Shown piece after piece: positions 34,453 through 46,528 of a stretch of 64,000 nucleotides of DNA. Source of the DNA: Punctularia strigosozonata HHB-11173 SS5 (Eukaryota > Basidiomycota > Agaricomycetes > Corticiales > Punctulariaceae). Both the position numbers and the translations under genes were made by a program. The notes below the pieces were generated by a model. It saw only the letters and a list, made by a program, of their open reading frames with translations. It was not told where the DNA came from and made no database searches. Numbering within the stretch: position 1 is the first letter of the stretch; each line of letters opens with the position of its first letter. Location of the stretch: NCBI RefSeq assembly GCF_000264995.1, contig NW_006767441.1, positions 756,370 to 820,369 of the forward strand, in the 5' to 3' direction.

Positions 34453-35112
34453 TCACTGCAATATGATTCTGTCCAATATTTCCCATTTCTCTACCGGTGG
34501 ACTCGTGTCAACAATCCACACCTCTCGAGCCATGAATCCTTTTTGTTCGTGGGCACCTGCACATTGCAGCGCGACGCAGTTCTCCAATTGTTTCACGACA
34601 CGTTGATCCAGCAGTGCATTCAGCAGCCTCTCTCGTTCATCGACTTCCTCGTCGTCAATGTATGCGAACGACATGTGAGGGTATGATGGTGGGGGTCCCT
34701 CGAGCTGAATCCCTACGTCGGCCGCATTTATCGATAGTCTTATCTGTTCTTCTAGAGTACGCAGCTCCGTGTCGAGGTGAACAGAGATGAACACGGAACG
34801 CGTGAACGTCGGTCCTCGTTCCAGGGACCTGAACCGCACCGGAAAACTTGATCGAGACGGTACAGACGCACAGAGCGCATCGAGCTTTTCTCTGGCGTCC
34901 GGTTTGGCAGGAACGCTGCACAGGGTAATATGCGGTTCGAACTTGGGATATGATGAGGGCGCGGTGCTTTCGTTTGAGCGGACTGGCATCGCGCTACTGA
35001 TCAAAGAGCGTTCATTTTGACCTGGGACCAGCCATATAGAGAGACCTGTTAGGGACCATCGCGTGTGATTTTCGATGGCAGCAAGACAAGCGCTACTACA
35101 TTGCTCACCCAT
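34453..35112 (-). CDS. 2H phosphoesterase, cyclic phosphodiesterase-like protein (CPDase)
   Basis: Small enzyme of the 2H phosphoesterase superfamily, fungal CPDase type. In yeast and plants this family hydrolyses ADP-ribose 1'',2''-cyclic phosphate, the by-product of tRNA splicing. The two catalytic H-x-T/S motifs are seen as EPHITLCSV and YPHMSFAYID. Between them lies a conserved SLERGPTFTRSVFISVHL block, and the end is VWIVDTSPPVEKWEILDRIIL. The frame is open for 219 codons. The ATG at 35112 starts MGEQCSSACLAAIENH, before the usual N-terminal strand GLSIWLVPGQ. The true start may be inside or on a separate exon, because most relatives begin with that strand. An intron-containing tRNA gene lies 208 bp upstream on the same strand. 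Confidence 0.85.
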   Translation of the reverse strand: MGEQCSSACLAAIENHTRWSLTGLSIWLVPGQNERSLISSAMPVRSNESTAPSSYPKFEPHITLCSVPAKPDAREKLDALCASVPSRSSFPVRFRSLERGPTFTRSVFISVHLDTELRTLEEQIRLSINAADVGIQLEGPPPSYPHMSFAYIDDEEVDERERLLNALLDQRVVKQLENCVALQCAGAHEQKGFMAREVWIVDTSPPVEKWEILDRIILQ

Positions 35113-35320
35113 GGCTGCAATGCTGAGAGATGGAGAGAATGCTTTTGATGAAGCACGTCTAAAATCACGGGACAGTCACGTGTTAGAAAGTCTCCAGCGA
35201 CCCTGGAGAGTGAAAAAAACCATGGACCGCTCACCGAACGCCATCGTGTCGAGAACAATCACATCTCTCCGTGTTCAGGTGTAAAGGATGACATTGACGA
35301 AATAAACTGTCAAAAGGAAT

Positions 35321-35422
35321 CGACACCTGCAGGATTCGAACCTGCGCCCTCAGAGAGGAAGAGATATTTCTCACGGTTGTCACCATTCGAATCTCTCGCT
35401 TTAACCACTCAGCCAAAGTGCC
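35321..35422 (-). tRNA. tRNA-Ser(CGA): tRNA-Ser (anticodon CGA) with a 20-nt intron
   Basis: Class II tRNA gene of 102 nt. The acceptor arms GGCACTT and AGGTGTC pair over 7 bp with two G-T pairs and discriminator G. The D arm GCTGAGTGGTTAAAGC and the T arm GCAGG-TTCGAAT-CCTGC are standard. The anticodon stem AGAGA/TCTCT encloses TTCGAA. The intron (35385-35366) begins after position 37, the canonical place. The long variable arm pairs CCTC with GAGG around TCT. The anticodon CGA reads UCG serine codons. The spliced tRNA is 82 nt. A run of four T follows on the minus strand as a short Pol III terminator. Confidence 0.95.
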
Positions 35423-35814
35423 TTTACTCAAATTTTAGTTAATTAATTATCAAACTAAGCTTGACGAGATCTTTCACTCATTTGCATTTCTCTCGCTTGA
35501 CGGAAAACTACTTGACTAGATGTGCTACGTAATGACAATTCCTCAGCAACGTCTGTATTCAAAGCACCCATCGTCAAGCGAGGTATCGCGCCGACCGCGG
35601 CGCCCTTCCAGTGAGAAATTGTCCATCAGCACTGCTCCTGTTCACACACAATACTTCGACTAGCCTCTTAGAGAGTTACACAATGTCGACGGTAATCGAT
35701 AATAATGAGACCACAGCACTGACAGCAAGTCGGGTGAAACAAGATCTATGGGTACACGAACAAGGAGATCCAGTGCTTTCGCCAATATGAGGTGCCCTTT
35801 GAAAACAGTGTGCA
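35423..35814. other. Intergenic between tRNA-Ser and STT4
   Basis: This 392-bp stretch holds the 5' flank of the tRNA gene and the 3' untranslated region of STT4, both on the minus strand. No other feature was recognised. Confidence 0.45.
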
Positions 35815-38800
35815 TCACTTATATGGAATACCTGTCGTTCGCTAAGTCTCGATTGACACATAGAATTATTGTTTCGCTCACCGTTTTGCAACTGATTCGG
35901 ACAATTATCAGCATGAAGGCTGTTGATTGTGGGGCAGAAGACGTACCCGTTGGAATTCATCATATACAGTGCTTCGCACATTCTCCTGTGCATTGCGCAC
36001 AACGCCCATCATCCACTCAGCAGCCTGTCTCTCGTTCAAACCAGGTGCAAACCGATCACGAAGGCGCTTGATTGTCGGCTCTCCCTTGAAGGATGGAAGC
36101 CCAGTATCGAGCATCAGTTGCACGGTGCTGACGAGTTGATCTGTATATGGACGCAAGGCAAGGAATGCTTTGACCGTGAGTTGCTGGAAAACCTGATATC
36201 CTTGTGAATATCTTCCACCCATGAGAACAATCATCTCGTGGGTAAGCTTAAAGGAACTGGGCTCAAATTTCACTCCCTGCGTAGGAAATGAATTGAGGCA
36301 TCAGGTTGAGGCACGTTGTTCGCTTACCCCGGGTCCTATGTCAAAGAGGAAGCCAAAGTCTGCAAGGCCATGTCAATTTATGTCCACCTTCACCAAGTAA
36401 ATCGGACCAACCAATGTGGACGATGTGCCCCTCGCCGTCGATCATAATGTTGCCGTTATGCCTATCCTTGATCTGCAAGATGTAGCAGGCCACGGAATAT
36501 GCTGCCATAGATTGTATGAAGTTCAGCCGCGCTTTCTGGAAGGCTATCGTGTCTTCGCCGCCGTATCGCGCGATGAAGAAACCAAGGAGATCATTGACTT
36601 TGGCACGACCCATCTCATCTCGGGATGTGGCATTGGGAACTACGTCGATGACTCCACACTGATAGCGCATGAGAAGGATGCAGAGTTGAGGAAAGGAAGA
36701 CTTACACCTGGTGCAGTGGCAGTAACACGATAAGGAAAGAGGTACAATGCCAGGCCAATGCCACTGTAGATGTTCTTGAACATTGCAATGATCTGGAGAG
36801 CAAGCACGTCTTGACGGCAGTCATCCCCGACCTTGAAGATTGCTTGAAGCCAGACATCGTATTCAACCCTGCTTTCCCGTTGCTCATCCATTTCTGACTC
36901 CGGATCCTTGACAATCTCGGTCCTATCCTTGCGTACTTTGAAGGTGGCCATGAAGGGCGCCTACGAGGCTCTCATCAGCCAGGGACCCACGACACATCCG
37001 ATGGATTACCTTCGCGTGGCTCTGTAGTGGGCGTCCTGACTTGCGGTCGATGTCGATTACCTTGCCATCTGGGTTACTGGGAAGATACACCCCGACTTCC
37101 ACCTGTATCTTTGCCATTTCCTCGTCTATCTTGGCCTGAAAGAGAACAGATTAAGCGACTACACCAGGCGGAAGACATCCCGCATACCTTCTTTTCCGGT
37201 TTCGTCTTCTTAATGAATGGCTTCAATTTCCCCGATATGGCGGTCACTTCGCCAAAGAAACTGAATTCCCGTTGATAGAATAGTTTGGCCTCGCCTGACA
37301 ACGACGAGACCACCATATCAGTCATGCGATCGAGCGTGGGTTTCAATGGGTCCTCCTGTGCGGTCATCAGAGGCAGGACCAAGTGACAGAAAGTCGACCC
37401 ACGATTTCGCCCAAGTCGTCTTTGTAGCAGTTTGCCTTCATGTTCCACACGATTTGATGGCAAAAAAGCTGCGACACCTTCGCAGTCTCGAAGATGAAAC
37501 GAGATACGTAGCCTGCCCACGGGTCAGCACTGGCATGCACCCGGATGGCAACACATACCGAGTTCATCGTACCGCAATGCTTGGACGATTTGCGGGACGA
37601 AAAAGAAGGTGAGCTCCACTGGATGCTGTTCTAGCACTCTGTGCGCAAATTGCAAGACGAGCGGATCGGTCCTATTGTGATCCTGGAAACACTCGATGGC
37701 AACAACAGGCGGAACGGGGACCCATAGGAGGAGATGCTACGTCGAAACTCCGAGGTGAGATGCTCGTCGAATGGTAGGTCAGATGCAGACAAACCTTCAA
37801 ATCTCGCTTGTTCTTGGGACTGATCCTGTCAACCAGTAGGAAGCGAGTAGCTTCAGGCGAATCAAGCACTTCCCGTGTGTTCGACCGAACCAACCGCCCA
37901 ACTTCTTGTTGAACGGATTGGCGGCTGAAGCGATCCGCGAGGTGCACTGCGACGGAAGGATCCAGCTGCCAGGCAGTACGCACTGCAGCCACCCAGCTTG
38001 TCTAAAGGCCCTTGGTTAAGTCTTGTAGGACTATCAGTCATTGAGATATCTCACGTCGGTCATCGTGCGATCAGTTGTGCCTAGATGATCGCCACCCCGC
38101 TTCAGATCGTGGGTAGGATTGGACCATACTGTGAGTCTGTAGAGATCGTCCTCCACCAGTAGACGGAGTAGCTGGTTAGAACTCTTCAGCCGTGTCAGGT
38201 ACTCTGTACAGACACGTCAGTCAGTATGATCCGTCACGAGGCGACAGATGACGTGACTAACGAGATATGCGGCCCGTCGGCGAATTGTTCGACAAACTAG
38301 TCGTTTGGAAGGTGCCGCGAATGGTGTCTGTCTGCAAGTAGGAGAGAAACTCCGAAAGAACCTTGACGTCCACGTCCAGCTGAACTCTGTTTGATCCGAA
38401 CGACCATCTGGAGAGAGGACATCATTACCTCTTATCGTGCAACATGAGTGGAACCGCTTACTGAGGTCTCACAGCAAACCATGAAAAGGCGGCTGAGTAT
38501 ATCGCTTCACGCAATGAATGCTCGCAGTACGTATCCAAATGTGAGCTGCGCAGAGTCTCGAACCCGAACAACAAGAATGAAAACCGAGGCTCCCGCGCCA
38601 AAGGATGCGTGCTGTCCATCTATCAGCTTGACGGGCATGCGAAGGGCCTTGTTGCGTACCTTAGGCTGGGATGAGCTCTGGCAGAGCGTAAAACAAGGCG
38701 CTGAATAAGCAACATCAAACCAGGCTTGCGATATCGCGCGGCTTGCAGGCGGCTGAGTAGCATCTGGATGACAAGATTATGTGGCGTCAAGAGGCGACGG

Positions 38801-41800
38801 GCGGTTGCCGCAGAACGTTCGATGCCTTCTCTGTCCGTTGGACTATAGTCAATGTTCCGAGATAACGGATCAACCGCACTGTTGAACAATGTACAAGTCA
38901 CACATGGTTCCGCTCAGGCCCACGGAGTGCCTACTTAATTGCCGATGAAAAGAGTCCACGCTCTTGCACGACAGTTTGCGACCATGCAGCTGTGATTTCG
39001 GTCATGAGCGCAACTTCGAAGTCGGGTTTTTCCGCTATCGCCCAGGTCCAAGCTTCGATTCCGGAGGAGATCGAGGAGGGCGTGAACACCTCGAACGGAA
39101 TGGCCACTATGTAGTGAACCAAGTCATGGTCGCACTACAGAGATAGTCAGTATTCAGGATCAAGTGTGAAGTCGAAAAACCCACGTGCTCCAACGAGATC
39201 ACCATGGCAGCGCAACGGAAGAGGATACGCTTGAGTTCGCGGATAGTCAAGTGACTGTTCTTAGCCTTGATGTCCTGCAAAATCCTTTTTGCGGATCCCT
39301 TCAAGGCTTGAGCGTCCTCAGCAGCAGCAGGCTCATGGGCGATTTTCTCCATCTGCTTATAGCCTACAAACACAATAAATGCCAAACATTGGTTCAGCGC
39401 ACATCCATCCATACCTAAATTTGCGAGTCGGGAACCGGAAGCTTCTCCGGCGAAGTACGCTTTGAACGCAGTTTCGCTCGAAAGCAGTTTCGCTCGATCG
39501 GCCTTTAGACCAGACATTCCAGACATGGACGCTGCATGCAATGAGTTGAGAATCATCATCAAACAAGGAGCGAAGCTCACATAGTTGCCGCTCTGCTGGA
39601 CCGATGGCTTTGCTAAATTTCTGTGCAATCGTGGCACCGAGGTCCGCCGCATCCGAGAAGGAAGTCGATTGGTTGACCATCAGATATTTCTATGCAAGGC
39701 CGTCGATCGTCGAACATGTCGCAAATTGCACGTCGACGTACCTGCAAAGTGGCTTGCAGCTCCACAGGCGCACGGCCTAAGGCCAGCTCAAACCAGTTCG
39801 TCGCGTTACGTTGCAGCTGAATAAGCATGTCCCTCCGCACTGCGTAATTGTCTGGTAGTTGGAGCGCGATTCCCGTGTGCGGTGAAGAGAACTCGTAAAT
39901 AGGGTTGAACTATTGGGAGGTTCAGCAGGTGTACTGCGCGAGTGGCATGATGATTCACCTCGTCGATGTACTCGTTCTCGCAGGCTTGTCGAAGAAGCGT
40001 GAGGACCTCAAGGATTGCAAACACCAAGGGTGGGTCACACATCAAAGACGGGAACGAGGTGATCAGGCGGTTCAAGAACTTCAGAGCGACGTCGCGAGCT
40101 TTCTCAATTCGATGTGCGCTCGAGACCAGGAGGGTACGTAATTCCCGAGAAAGTGCTTCAGGAAGAGCCTGTTCAGCGGCTTGTGTATTCAAGTCGGTGA
40201 CACATCCCCTGATGACCTGCAAGACTATTCAGGACGACCATGATCGTAATACGAAGCACCTTGCGGACCTTTTCGGCGATAGCATCCATGCAAGCACTGA
40301 GACCCTGATGCTTATTGATGCTGCTGTTGGTGAAGTACGAAACCAACGAAGAAGGCAGTCCAGAAGCCGAGCGCATACTTTCCATATCATGCATGGTGAG
40401 TAGGAGTATGATGTGCCCTGGAACGAGATATCGAATCTCGCTTGACCTGAGCGTGATATAGCTCGTCAACAGCTGCTTGTGCTGTGCGATCGCCTATCGT
40501 CCGTTCGGTGAGCAATATGTAGCTTGCCGCTGGCGTAACTTACTGTATTCGCGTACTCCTGCCGGATGACAGCGTTGTACTCGATATCTCCTGCCAATGA
40601 ATCTCGAGCATTTTCCAATACTATAGGTGGCGTCTTCTCTGCGATCCGGACCAACGCAGGTTTGAGCCATTCCATCGCGAGATGTTCCATCTCGTCCGGC
40701 GATGTGAACCTGAATAGGATGCAGAGGAACCACATGTTCCGGAACAACGAAACGAGGGCAGGTGCAGCGTCAAGATGAGGGTTGAAGTCATCATGGCTGA
40801 GCAGAGCCTCGATTGGCAGAAGAAGAGAGGCCAGTTGCTCGATCATGTCCTCAGTCTATCGCCTCTTTTCAGCGCCAAGATCATGCATCGTTCAACATAC
40901 GAACGCGCCTTAACGTGCTGATTAGCCGCTGCGACATTCTGTATTGCCACACCCTTGTCGCTGAACAGGGTCAGGAGTTCCACGAGATACACCTCCGAGA
41001 AATCTGGGCGTCGGTGCATCTCGTGAGCCAGTCTCGTCTGCGCCGCAAGCACCTATGGAACCAACAATCTGGTAAGTTTGTCATCACTCAAGAGGTTCAG
41101 ACAGACGCCACCATGTTATTCGAGAACCGCGGATCATCCGGATTTGCGGACCTATTAATCGCAGAAAAGGACCGGACGATATCCACGAAGGAGTTTTCCG
41201 GTGCTGCCAGTGCCAGATCAACAAGATTGTATGCGATAGCTGCCTCTACCGAGGGCTCTGCCGAGCGTAGCCGCTGAAGCAGCATCGATACCGTCAACCT
41301 CGTTACCTCGTCCATGTCGAACTCCAGCGCCAATTTGGTCACGACGGATATCGTACTGATCCCGATCAACCGTTTCTCGTCCTCTGACAAACCCCGCAGG
41401 CCTGTTTCTACCGAGTGTAACGTGGAGTGATCCGACGTGGACACGTATTGAGATATTCCAGCTGCATGTAGAGAGTTCGAGGTGTCGAATACTTCTTTGC
41501 TTGTGGCAGCGATGTAGTTGAGGAGGGAGTACATGTTCGATAGGACGGAATCATCACCGGGAGACAACGTGATGCAGAGAGCTAGGCACTTGGCAGCTGC
41601 GGCGAGGGGAGGTGGTGTCCGGGTCTCGGACGCAAATTCGACTTCGAAGATGGGGAGGGGTGCCGTAACGAAGCGCCGCAGGTGATGTGCCATCAACGCA
41701 GCGATTTCCGGGAAACTGAAGTCTAATTAGACCAATTGAGGCATCGTTCAATGTGCTGAGCTCACTTCTGTACTATGACCGTGGTAGCCTTCAAGGCCGA

Positions 41801-43227
41801 TTCTTGTACGAGGCTATCCGAGATAGGTGACTCCTCGCTGAGAAGGAGCTTCAATCGAGAATACAGATCGGGATCAAGGGTTTGCAAGGCTGCACAGCAG
41901 ACAGCCGCAAGTTTCTGAAGACGACAGATTAGTCATTGGATTATCGTACCAGAGACGTGCGCACCAAGCTTTCAGACATTGTTTCCCATGCATACGAATC
42001 CTCCGACGGCTCCTGATCCATATCCTCGATTTGCACCAGGAAATCAGTGAAACATTGCATTGCATTCGTGATTGCCAGTTTCAGCGCGTCCATGATTTTC
42101 TGAGGCAGATCGTCCTGACTTCGAACAGCGCCTCGCATAAGCGCTAGCCAAGCCCGATTAGCGGCGGCCGCCTCCGGGTCCTCTTTCTCTTCATCTCTCA
42201 GCTTCACAGATCCATTCGCATATCCCCCCTCCTTGCTATCGTCGAAGTCGCAGATCGACTGCGCGAGCACGGTCCACTGTGTTTCAATGGCGCAGCACAC
42301 GAGGAAGTAACCCGTGAGAGGACGCCCGCGGCTCACGTATCTTGACAGCAGAGTTTGTATGAACTGAAGAGCCTCGGAATCTATGTCTTCGGATCTGAGG
42401 ATGTCGACGAGCAGACGGTTGAGACGCTCCACAACCTCAGTGGCGAACAAGGGGCGAAGGGCGGCGGAAAGAGTATGCCAATCAGGCGTGGACCAAGGGA
42501 AATGCGTGGATATCAGTGCTCGATACAGTCCGTGAAATGAAGGGGCGTATTGGGTCAATACTGATATGGCTGTAGGTACTGCACGTCAGATATAGTTACG
42601 AAAGCCGGTTTCACGCTCACAATCTTCGGTTTTTAACTTGGCTACCAGATTGCTGGCGAGACTGAAGATCGAGGTCGTTACTGCAGCACGATACGGTTCA
42701 TGCTTGTCACCTAGGCGTAGCAGCGCAGAGACGGTTGTGAACACCAATTGGTCGGGTAGTGCCCACTCTTATGGAAAATATGAGCACGGACCCAAGCGTC
42801 GCATAGCAGAGGCGTACCTTCCCATGACAGGCAATGATCGAAATCGATGTATGGTATATCTCTGATGATGTCGACCAAGGCTGGGATCGTATTCGATATA
42901 TAGTGGTCGGGCAATTGTGTCGCGAGCTCCCCATATCCAATGTTGCAACGAATACGTGATTCGGTCTATATTATAGACTAAGCCAGGAGCAGAGTGTACG
43001 AGCTAGTCAAGACTTGCCATAAACACCCTCGTTTCTTCGCTGTCCTCCTCAACCTCATCGGTCATGAAACCGTTGACGGGACCGACATGTCTGGTCTTGA
43101 GCTTTGATGTGACCAAGTCTATCGTGTCCGAGATACCGGCATCTTGGTTCACGTCCTTGCATTCCCCGATATTCTTCGCGAGATCGGTAAGGACCAGTTG
43201 GTGGATGTTGAGCTCCAAGAAGTCCAT
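35815..43227 (-). CDS. STT4: Phosphatidylinositol 4-kinase III alpha (STT4)
   Basis: Large lipid kinase that makes PI4P at the plasma membrane. The protein starts [20 protein letters not shown] at 43227. A very long helical-repeat region (about 37500-43000) leads to the conserved [14 protein letters not shown] and the PI4K PH-like/accessory part. The kinase core shows FKVRKD near its start, [37 protein letters not shown] (with C for Y), the catalytic loop [21 protein letters not shown], and [11 protein letters not shown] after a 50-nt intron. Then come [13 protein letters not shown] and the end VYDEFQR^LQNG^IPYK. That end needs a 10-nt micro-exon (35891-35882) between introns of 55 and 50 nt. 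The gene has many short introns. All catalytic motifs are intact and the length suits the family. Confidence 0.93.
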
Positions 43228-43489
43228 TGTTTGAGCGCTGACCGCGTTGTCTGCTGCAGTGATTTATTGTCAGCCAAAGGAACAACGAGAGCAGGCTCGT
43301 GGTGGTGAGCCCCTCAGGCTAGTTGTTGAAGGAAATATCGGTGCCCAAAGCTAGCCAAAGCCTCGGTAGTACTCAACACGACGTCAACGGTCAGACTGGA
43401 GCAACACTGGCAGGATGCGACGCACAGCCACCTCAGGTCGCGTTTCTTCCTCGACGCGTCGGTTGAGCCCTTTGCTCGATGACCTGCAG
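43228..43489. promoter_or_regulatory. Shared divergent promoter region STT4 / APC15
   Basis: The start codons of STT4 (-) and APC15 (+) are 262 bp apart, or 187 bp if APC15 uses the upstream ATG at 43415. Both promoters must fit in this space. No clear TATA box was assigned. Confidence 0.4.
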
Positions 43490-44086
43490 ATGAGTACCGC
43501 GACCGCGACCGTCCTTCCACGTTCCAAGATCTTTCCGACGCTTTTGCCTCGCTTTCCGTTGGCGCCTGGCTGCCCGACGCCCTTGCCGCCCTCCGATCAT
43601 GTTCCGCACAGGATGAACCACCGTCGGGACATCTGGCGCGAAATGGAACAATTGAGCGAGGAGGAAGCTGATCTTGAGGATCTGGTAAGCCTTGACTTCG
43701 ACCACAGAAGATATTGCTGCTGATGAGCTGTGAAAATCGTAGAATCTTGCGGTCAAGAATCGGGGTTATAGCTGGTATGTTCCGCTTGGGAAGACGCTCA
43801 CGCAGGCGGAAGAGAAGAACGATGTGCGTACATCTCCGCTCACGATGCTATCCAACTCTCACTCGATTCTCAGGCGGACGACGACGAGACCAACACGGAA
43901 GGGACTGGTTCAGCCTCAGACCGCTCTGACGATGACGATCGGGACTCAGAGTCCGAGGACGCTACCGACCCGGACGAGAGCAACGAGGACGAAGAAGATG
44001 AAGAAGGCGAGGATCTCGACGCAGACATGGAAGATATGGATGCTGCAGACGACGCAGAAGACGAATACATGGACGACGAGCTTTAA
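43490..44086 (+). CDS. APC15: Anaphase-promoting complex subunit APC15 (Mnd2-like)
   Basis: Small acidic subunit of the APC/C ubiquitin ligase, which helps turn over the mitotic checkpoint complex. From the ATG at 43490 it reads MSTATATVLPRSKIFPTLLPRF, matching the start MSTLFPSLFPR of animal APC15. It continues WREMEQLSEEEADLEDL^NLAVKNRGYSWYVPLGKTLTQAEEKND^ADDDE; the VPLGK block corresponds to LVPIGK of the human protein. The last exon is an extremely acidic Asp/Glu run ending EYMDDEL, as in relatives. Two introns were read. An in-frame ATG at 43415 could add 25 residues. The length of about 150 residues agrees with the family. The call rests on this motif alignment from memory, not on a database search. 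Confidence 0.8.
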
Positions 44087-44234
44087 TGCCACATCCGTTC
44101 GCCCCATATAATGGAATACCGGATATAAATATGTGCGTCTAAGCATACGATCATACCAGTAAACATAATAAGCCAAAAGCACAATCTTACATTAGCCCTC
44201 CTCATCAGATCCTCTCTGGAGTGGCTACGCGCGA

Positions 44235-46406
44235 TCATATCAAATCACTAGTATCTGCGCTCGCATAGCCTCGATGCCCATTCCTCGTTTGCCGCGAGCG
44301 CATCGCAAGTGGGCGTATCCACAGTTTTATCTGCCCCGTTTTTGTGGACGTGAGCATACCTCGCGGAAGAAAGGCGATGTCGACAAGGATGTCGTTTTCG
44401 AGGTGCTTCACCTATATGCGCCGGATCAGTAGTCGCCATTGAAGCAAGTACGGGGGGACGTACAAGTACAGGTTGCACCACTGCGACCTCGTTCCGCGAT
44501 GGCGCAGGGTGATACCGAGACATAGCATCCATGGCTCCCGGGGGGAGGTTCAGCCGTGACCTGACCGCCATCGAGAGCGACACGGTAGAAGACATGGACA
44601 TGCGCTGGTGATGGGCGTTGCCTTGTAACTTCGGTCGATGTAATGCACCGCTCGAGAAATCCCACTATGGCGAGTTGTGTGTAAGCGGGGAACAGGTACA
44701 ATTCGGCAAGTATTCATACCAGTATAAGTTTATTGTCCTCCCCAACGCTCCCGAAACGGTACGTTCGACCATCGCAACGGAGGTCATCAAATGCGACTGC
44801 TGATACGAACGAAGAATGCCCCTGGCACCGCGCAATTACGCGCTGTTCCCAGGGAGAGACAATTGTAACGAGATCGTCTTGGCCGCCGGTCTAACAGTGG
44901 GTCAGCAAAAGACGATATAGCCGAGGATACGGGACGTACTAAGACGAACCGATTATCAGGGGACCATGCAACGCACGTTAACGCGCCAAAGTACGAGGCA
45001 TAGCAGTCGATAAGCCTGTCCGACTTTGTTGACGGAAGCTCGAAAGCACGAAGGTATCGGGGCTCACTGTTCTGCCAGCGCATCTATGATCCTCAGACAC
45101 CCGTCCTCTGAAATTGCCGCGACATACTTGACGTCAGGGGAGAACACGAAATCTGCGCCGATGCATCCATGAGATACTCGATGCACCCGAACGGAGATGA
45201 AGGACTTACCTACAATACTCCTCTTGGAAACCCTCCAGTGGCTCACTGGGTTCTTCGCCTTATCCTTCTCTTTCCTATCCTTCTCGTCCATCCCTCCGGT
45301 CATGTTCGCACCCGCCGCAGGATGCCAAGGCGGCATCGTCACATAGGCGCTGGTATTCGGGTCCCATTCCCCTCCGTCCTCACCTACGGGTTCTGACGGT
45401 ACGAACGACGCGAAGTCCTCCCGCTCCTTGTCATAGACAAGAATGGTCCCGTCCGCGTGAGAGACGAGGAAGAGCGTAGGTGATTGGGGTACCCAGCGAA
45501 CCGCGGTGCATGGCGACGAGGTTATACACCCCTGGTCTCAGGATTAATGCCAACGCTCCTTACTGCCCGAACTGATGCACTCACCCCTTTGTTCAGCCGA
45601 CCGTAGCGCGAGGTTATGGGGTCTGGCAGGGAACGTCAGCATGAATAAATGCTGCTGTGACCGGAAGGCTGCCAGTACCGCTCACCGAACCACACCAGGT
45701 CGCCAGTGGTGAAGCCAATGATTACGTCCATTCGGTCGGGAGATAGCGTCGCCCTATTCACGTCATGACATGTGGGATATGCTGAAAATGTTATCCTTGC
45801 CAACGGTTCCTGTGATGCCCTTACTTCAGCAACTGCACCATTCAGATTTGAGTCAGGCCTTACCTTGGCCTTACTGCCGGCCTCCGTCCAAAAGAAGCTC
45901 TTGGCCGAATTGTAGAATAGGAAAGTCACGTCGCCCGACTTGCTCTGAAGTACCCTTGTCAGGCCCTCCACGGTATGTAGACGGGTAATGAAGGTGGAGC
46001 TCGTTGTTCGCATGTTGTGCTTCGGGCGCGTCGCCGTGCGCCGACGACCGGTAGATGGTCTGGACGGCGAGAAGAGCGTCTGGGGCGTGGACTCCGGTGA
46101 GATCGAGGTGGATGCATCGGGGTTGGATTGTGAGGGCGAGTCTTCCGTGTCGCTGCTGGATATGCTCGCATCCTCAGGGCGGAGTGCCTTCTCCTTCTTC
46201 CCGTCTCTATCCCTGTTCCCACCGCCTCCAAGTAAATGAGCGAGTCCCTGTGCCGCGCTCTTCGCGGCCGGGAACCGCACGACAGCAGTGGCCAACTTCG
46301 TGGGGTACAGCGTTGGGACGGCATTGATGGTGTGCGACGTGGGCTTGTGCTCCTCGGTGACCGAGTACACGCCTTCGGGCGCGACGAACGTCGAATCGTT
46401 CTCCAT
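44235..46406 (-). CDS. creC: creC / WDR20-type WD40 protein (deubiquitinase partner)
   Basis: WD40-repeat protein homologous to Aspergillus CreC and animal WDR20, known partners of the deubiquitinase CreB/USP12-46 in carbon catabolite control. It starts [22 protein letters not shown] and has a Ser-rich insert with a poly-Gly stretch. The core reads [44 protein letters not shown], then [56 protein letters not shown] and [22 protein letters not shown]. The C-terminal blocks are [21 protein letters not shown]^[17 protein letters not shown] and IKLWIRP. Five or more introns. The start is somewhat uncertain because an extra 5' exon is possible. It is divergent from the dehydrogenase gene at 46529 with only 122 bp between the starts. 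Confidence 0.88.
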
Positions 46407-46528
46407 CGGACGGTCTTCGCGGCGGGTGCGAGGCCCGGGATGTGAGGAGTATGACGTCCGGCAGGTTCGCCCGGTGAAATGCCGTTCAGTGGGACCACGC
46501 CCGGATCTTGGATACAGCAGGTTGAGCC
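46407..46528. promoter_or_regulatory. Short divergent promoter creC / BCKDHB
   Basis: Only 122 bp separate the start codons of creC (-) and the E1 beta gene (+). Both 5' leaders must be very short or overlap, unless creC has an undetected 5' exon. The sequence is G/C-rich with no clear TATA box. Confidence 0.4.

Noticed and set aside
43433-43756. Minus-strand frame opposite APC15
   Set aside because: The plus strand has matching APC15 motifs and a consistent exon chain. The minus frame has no family.
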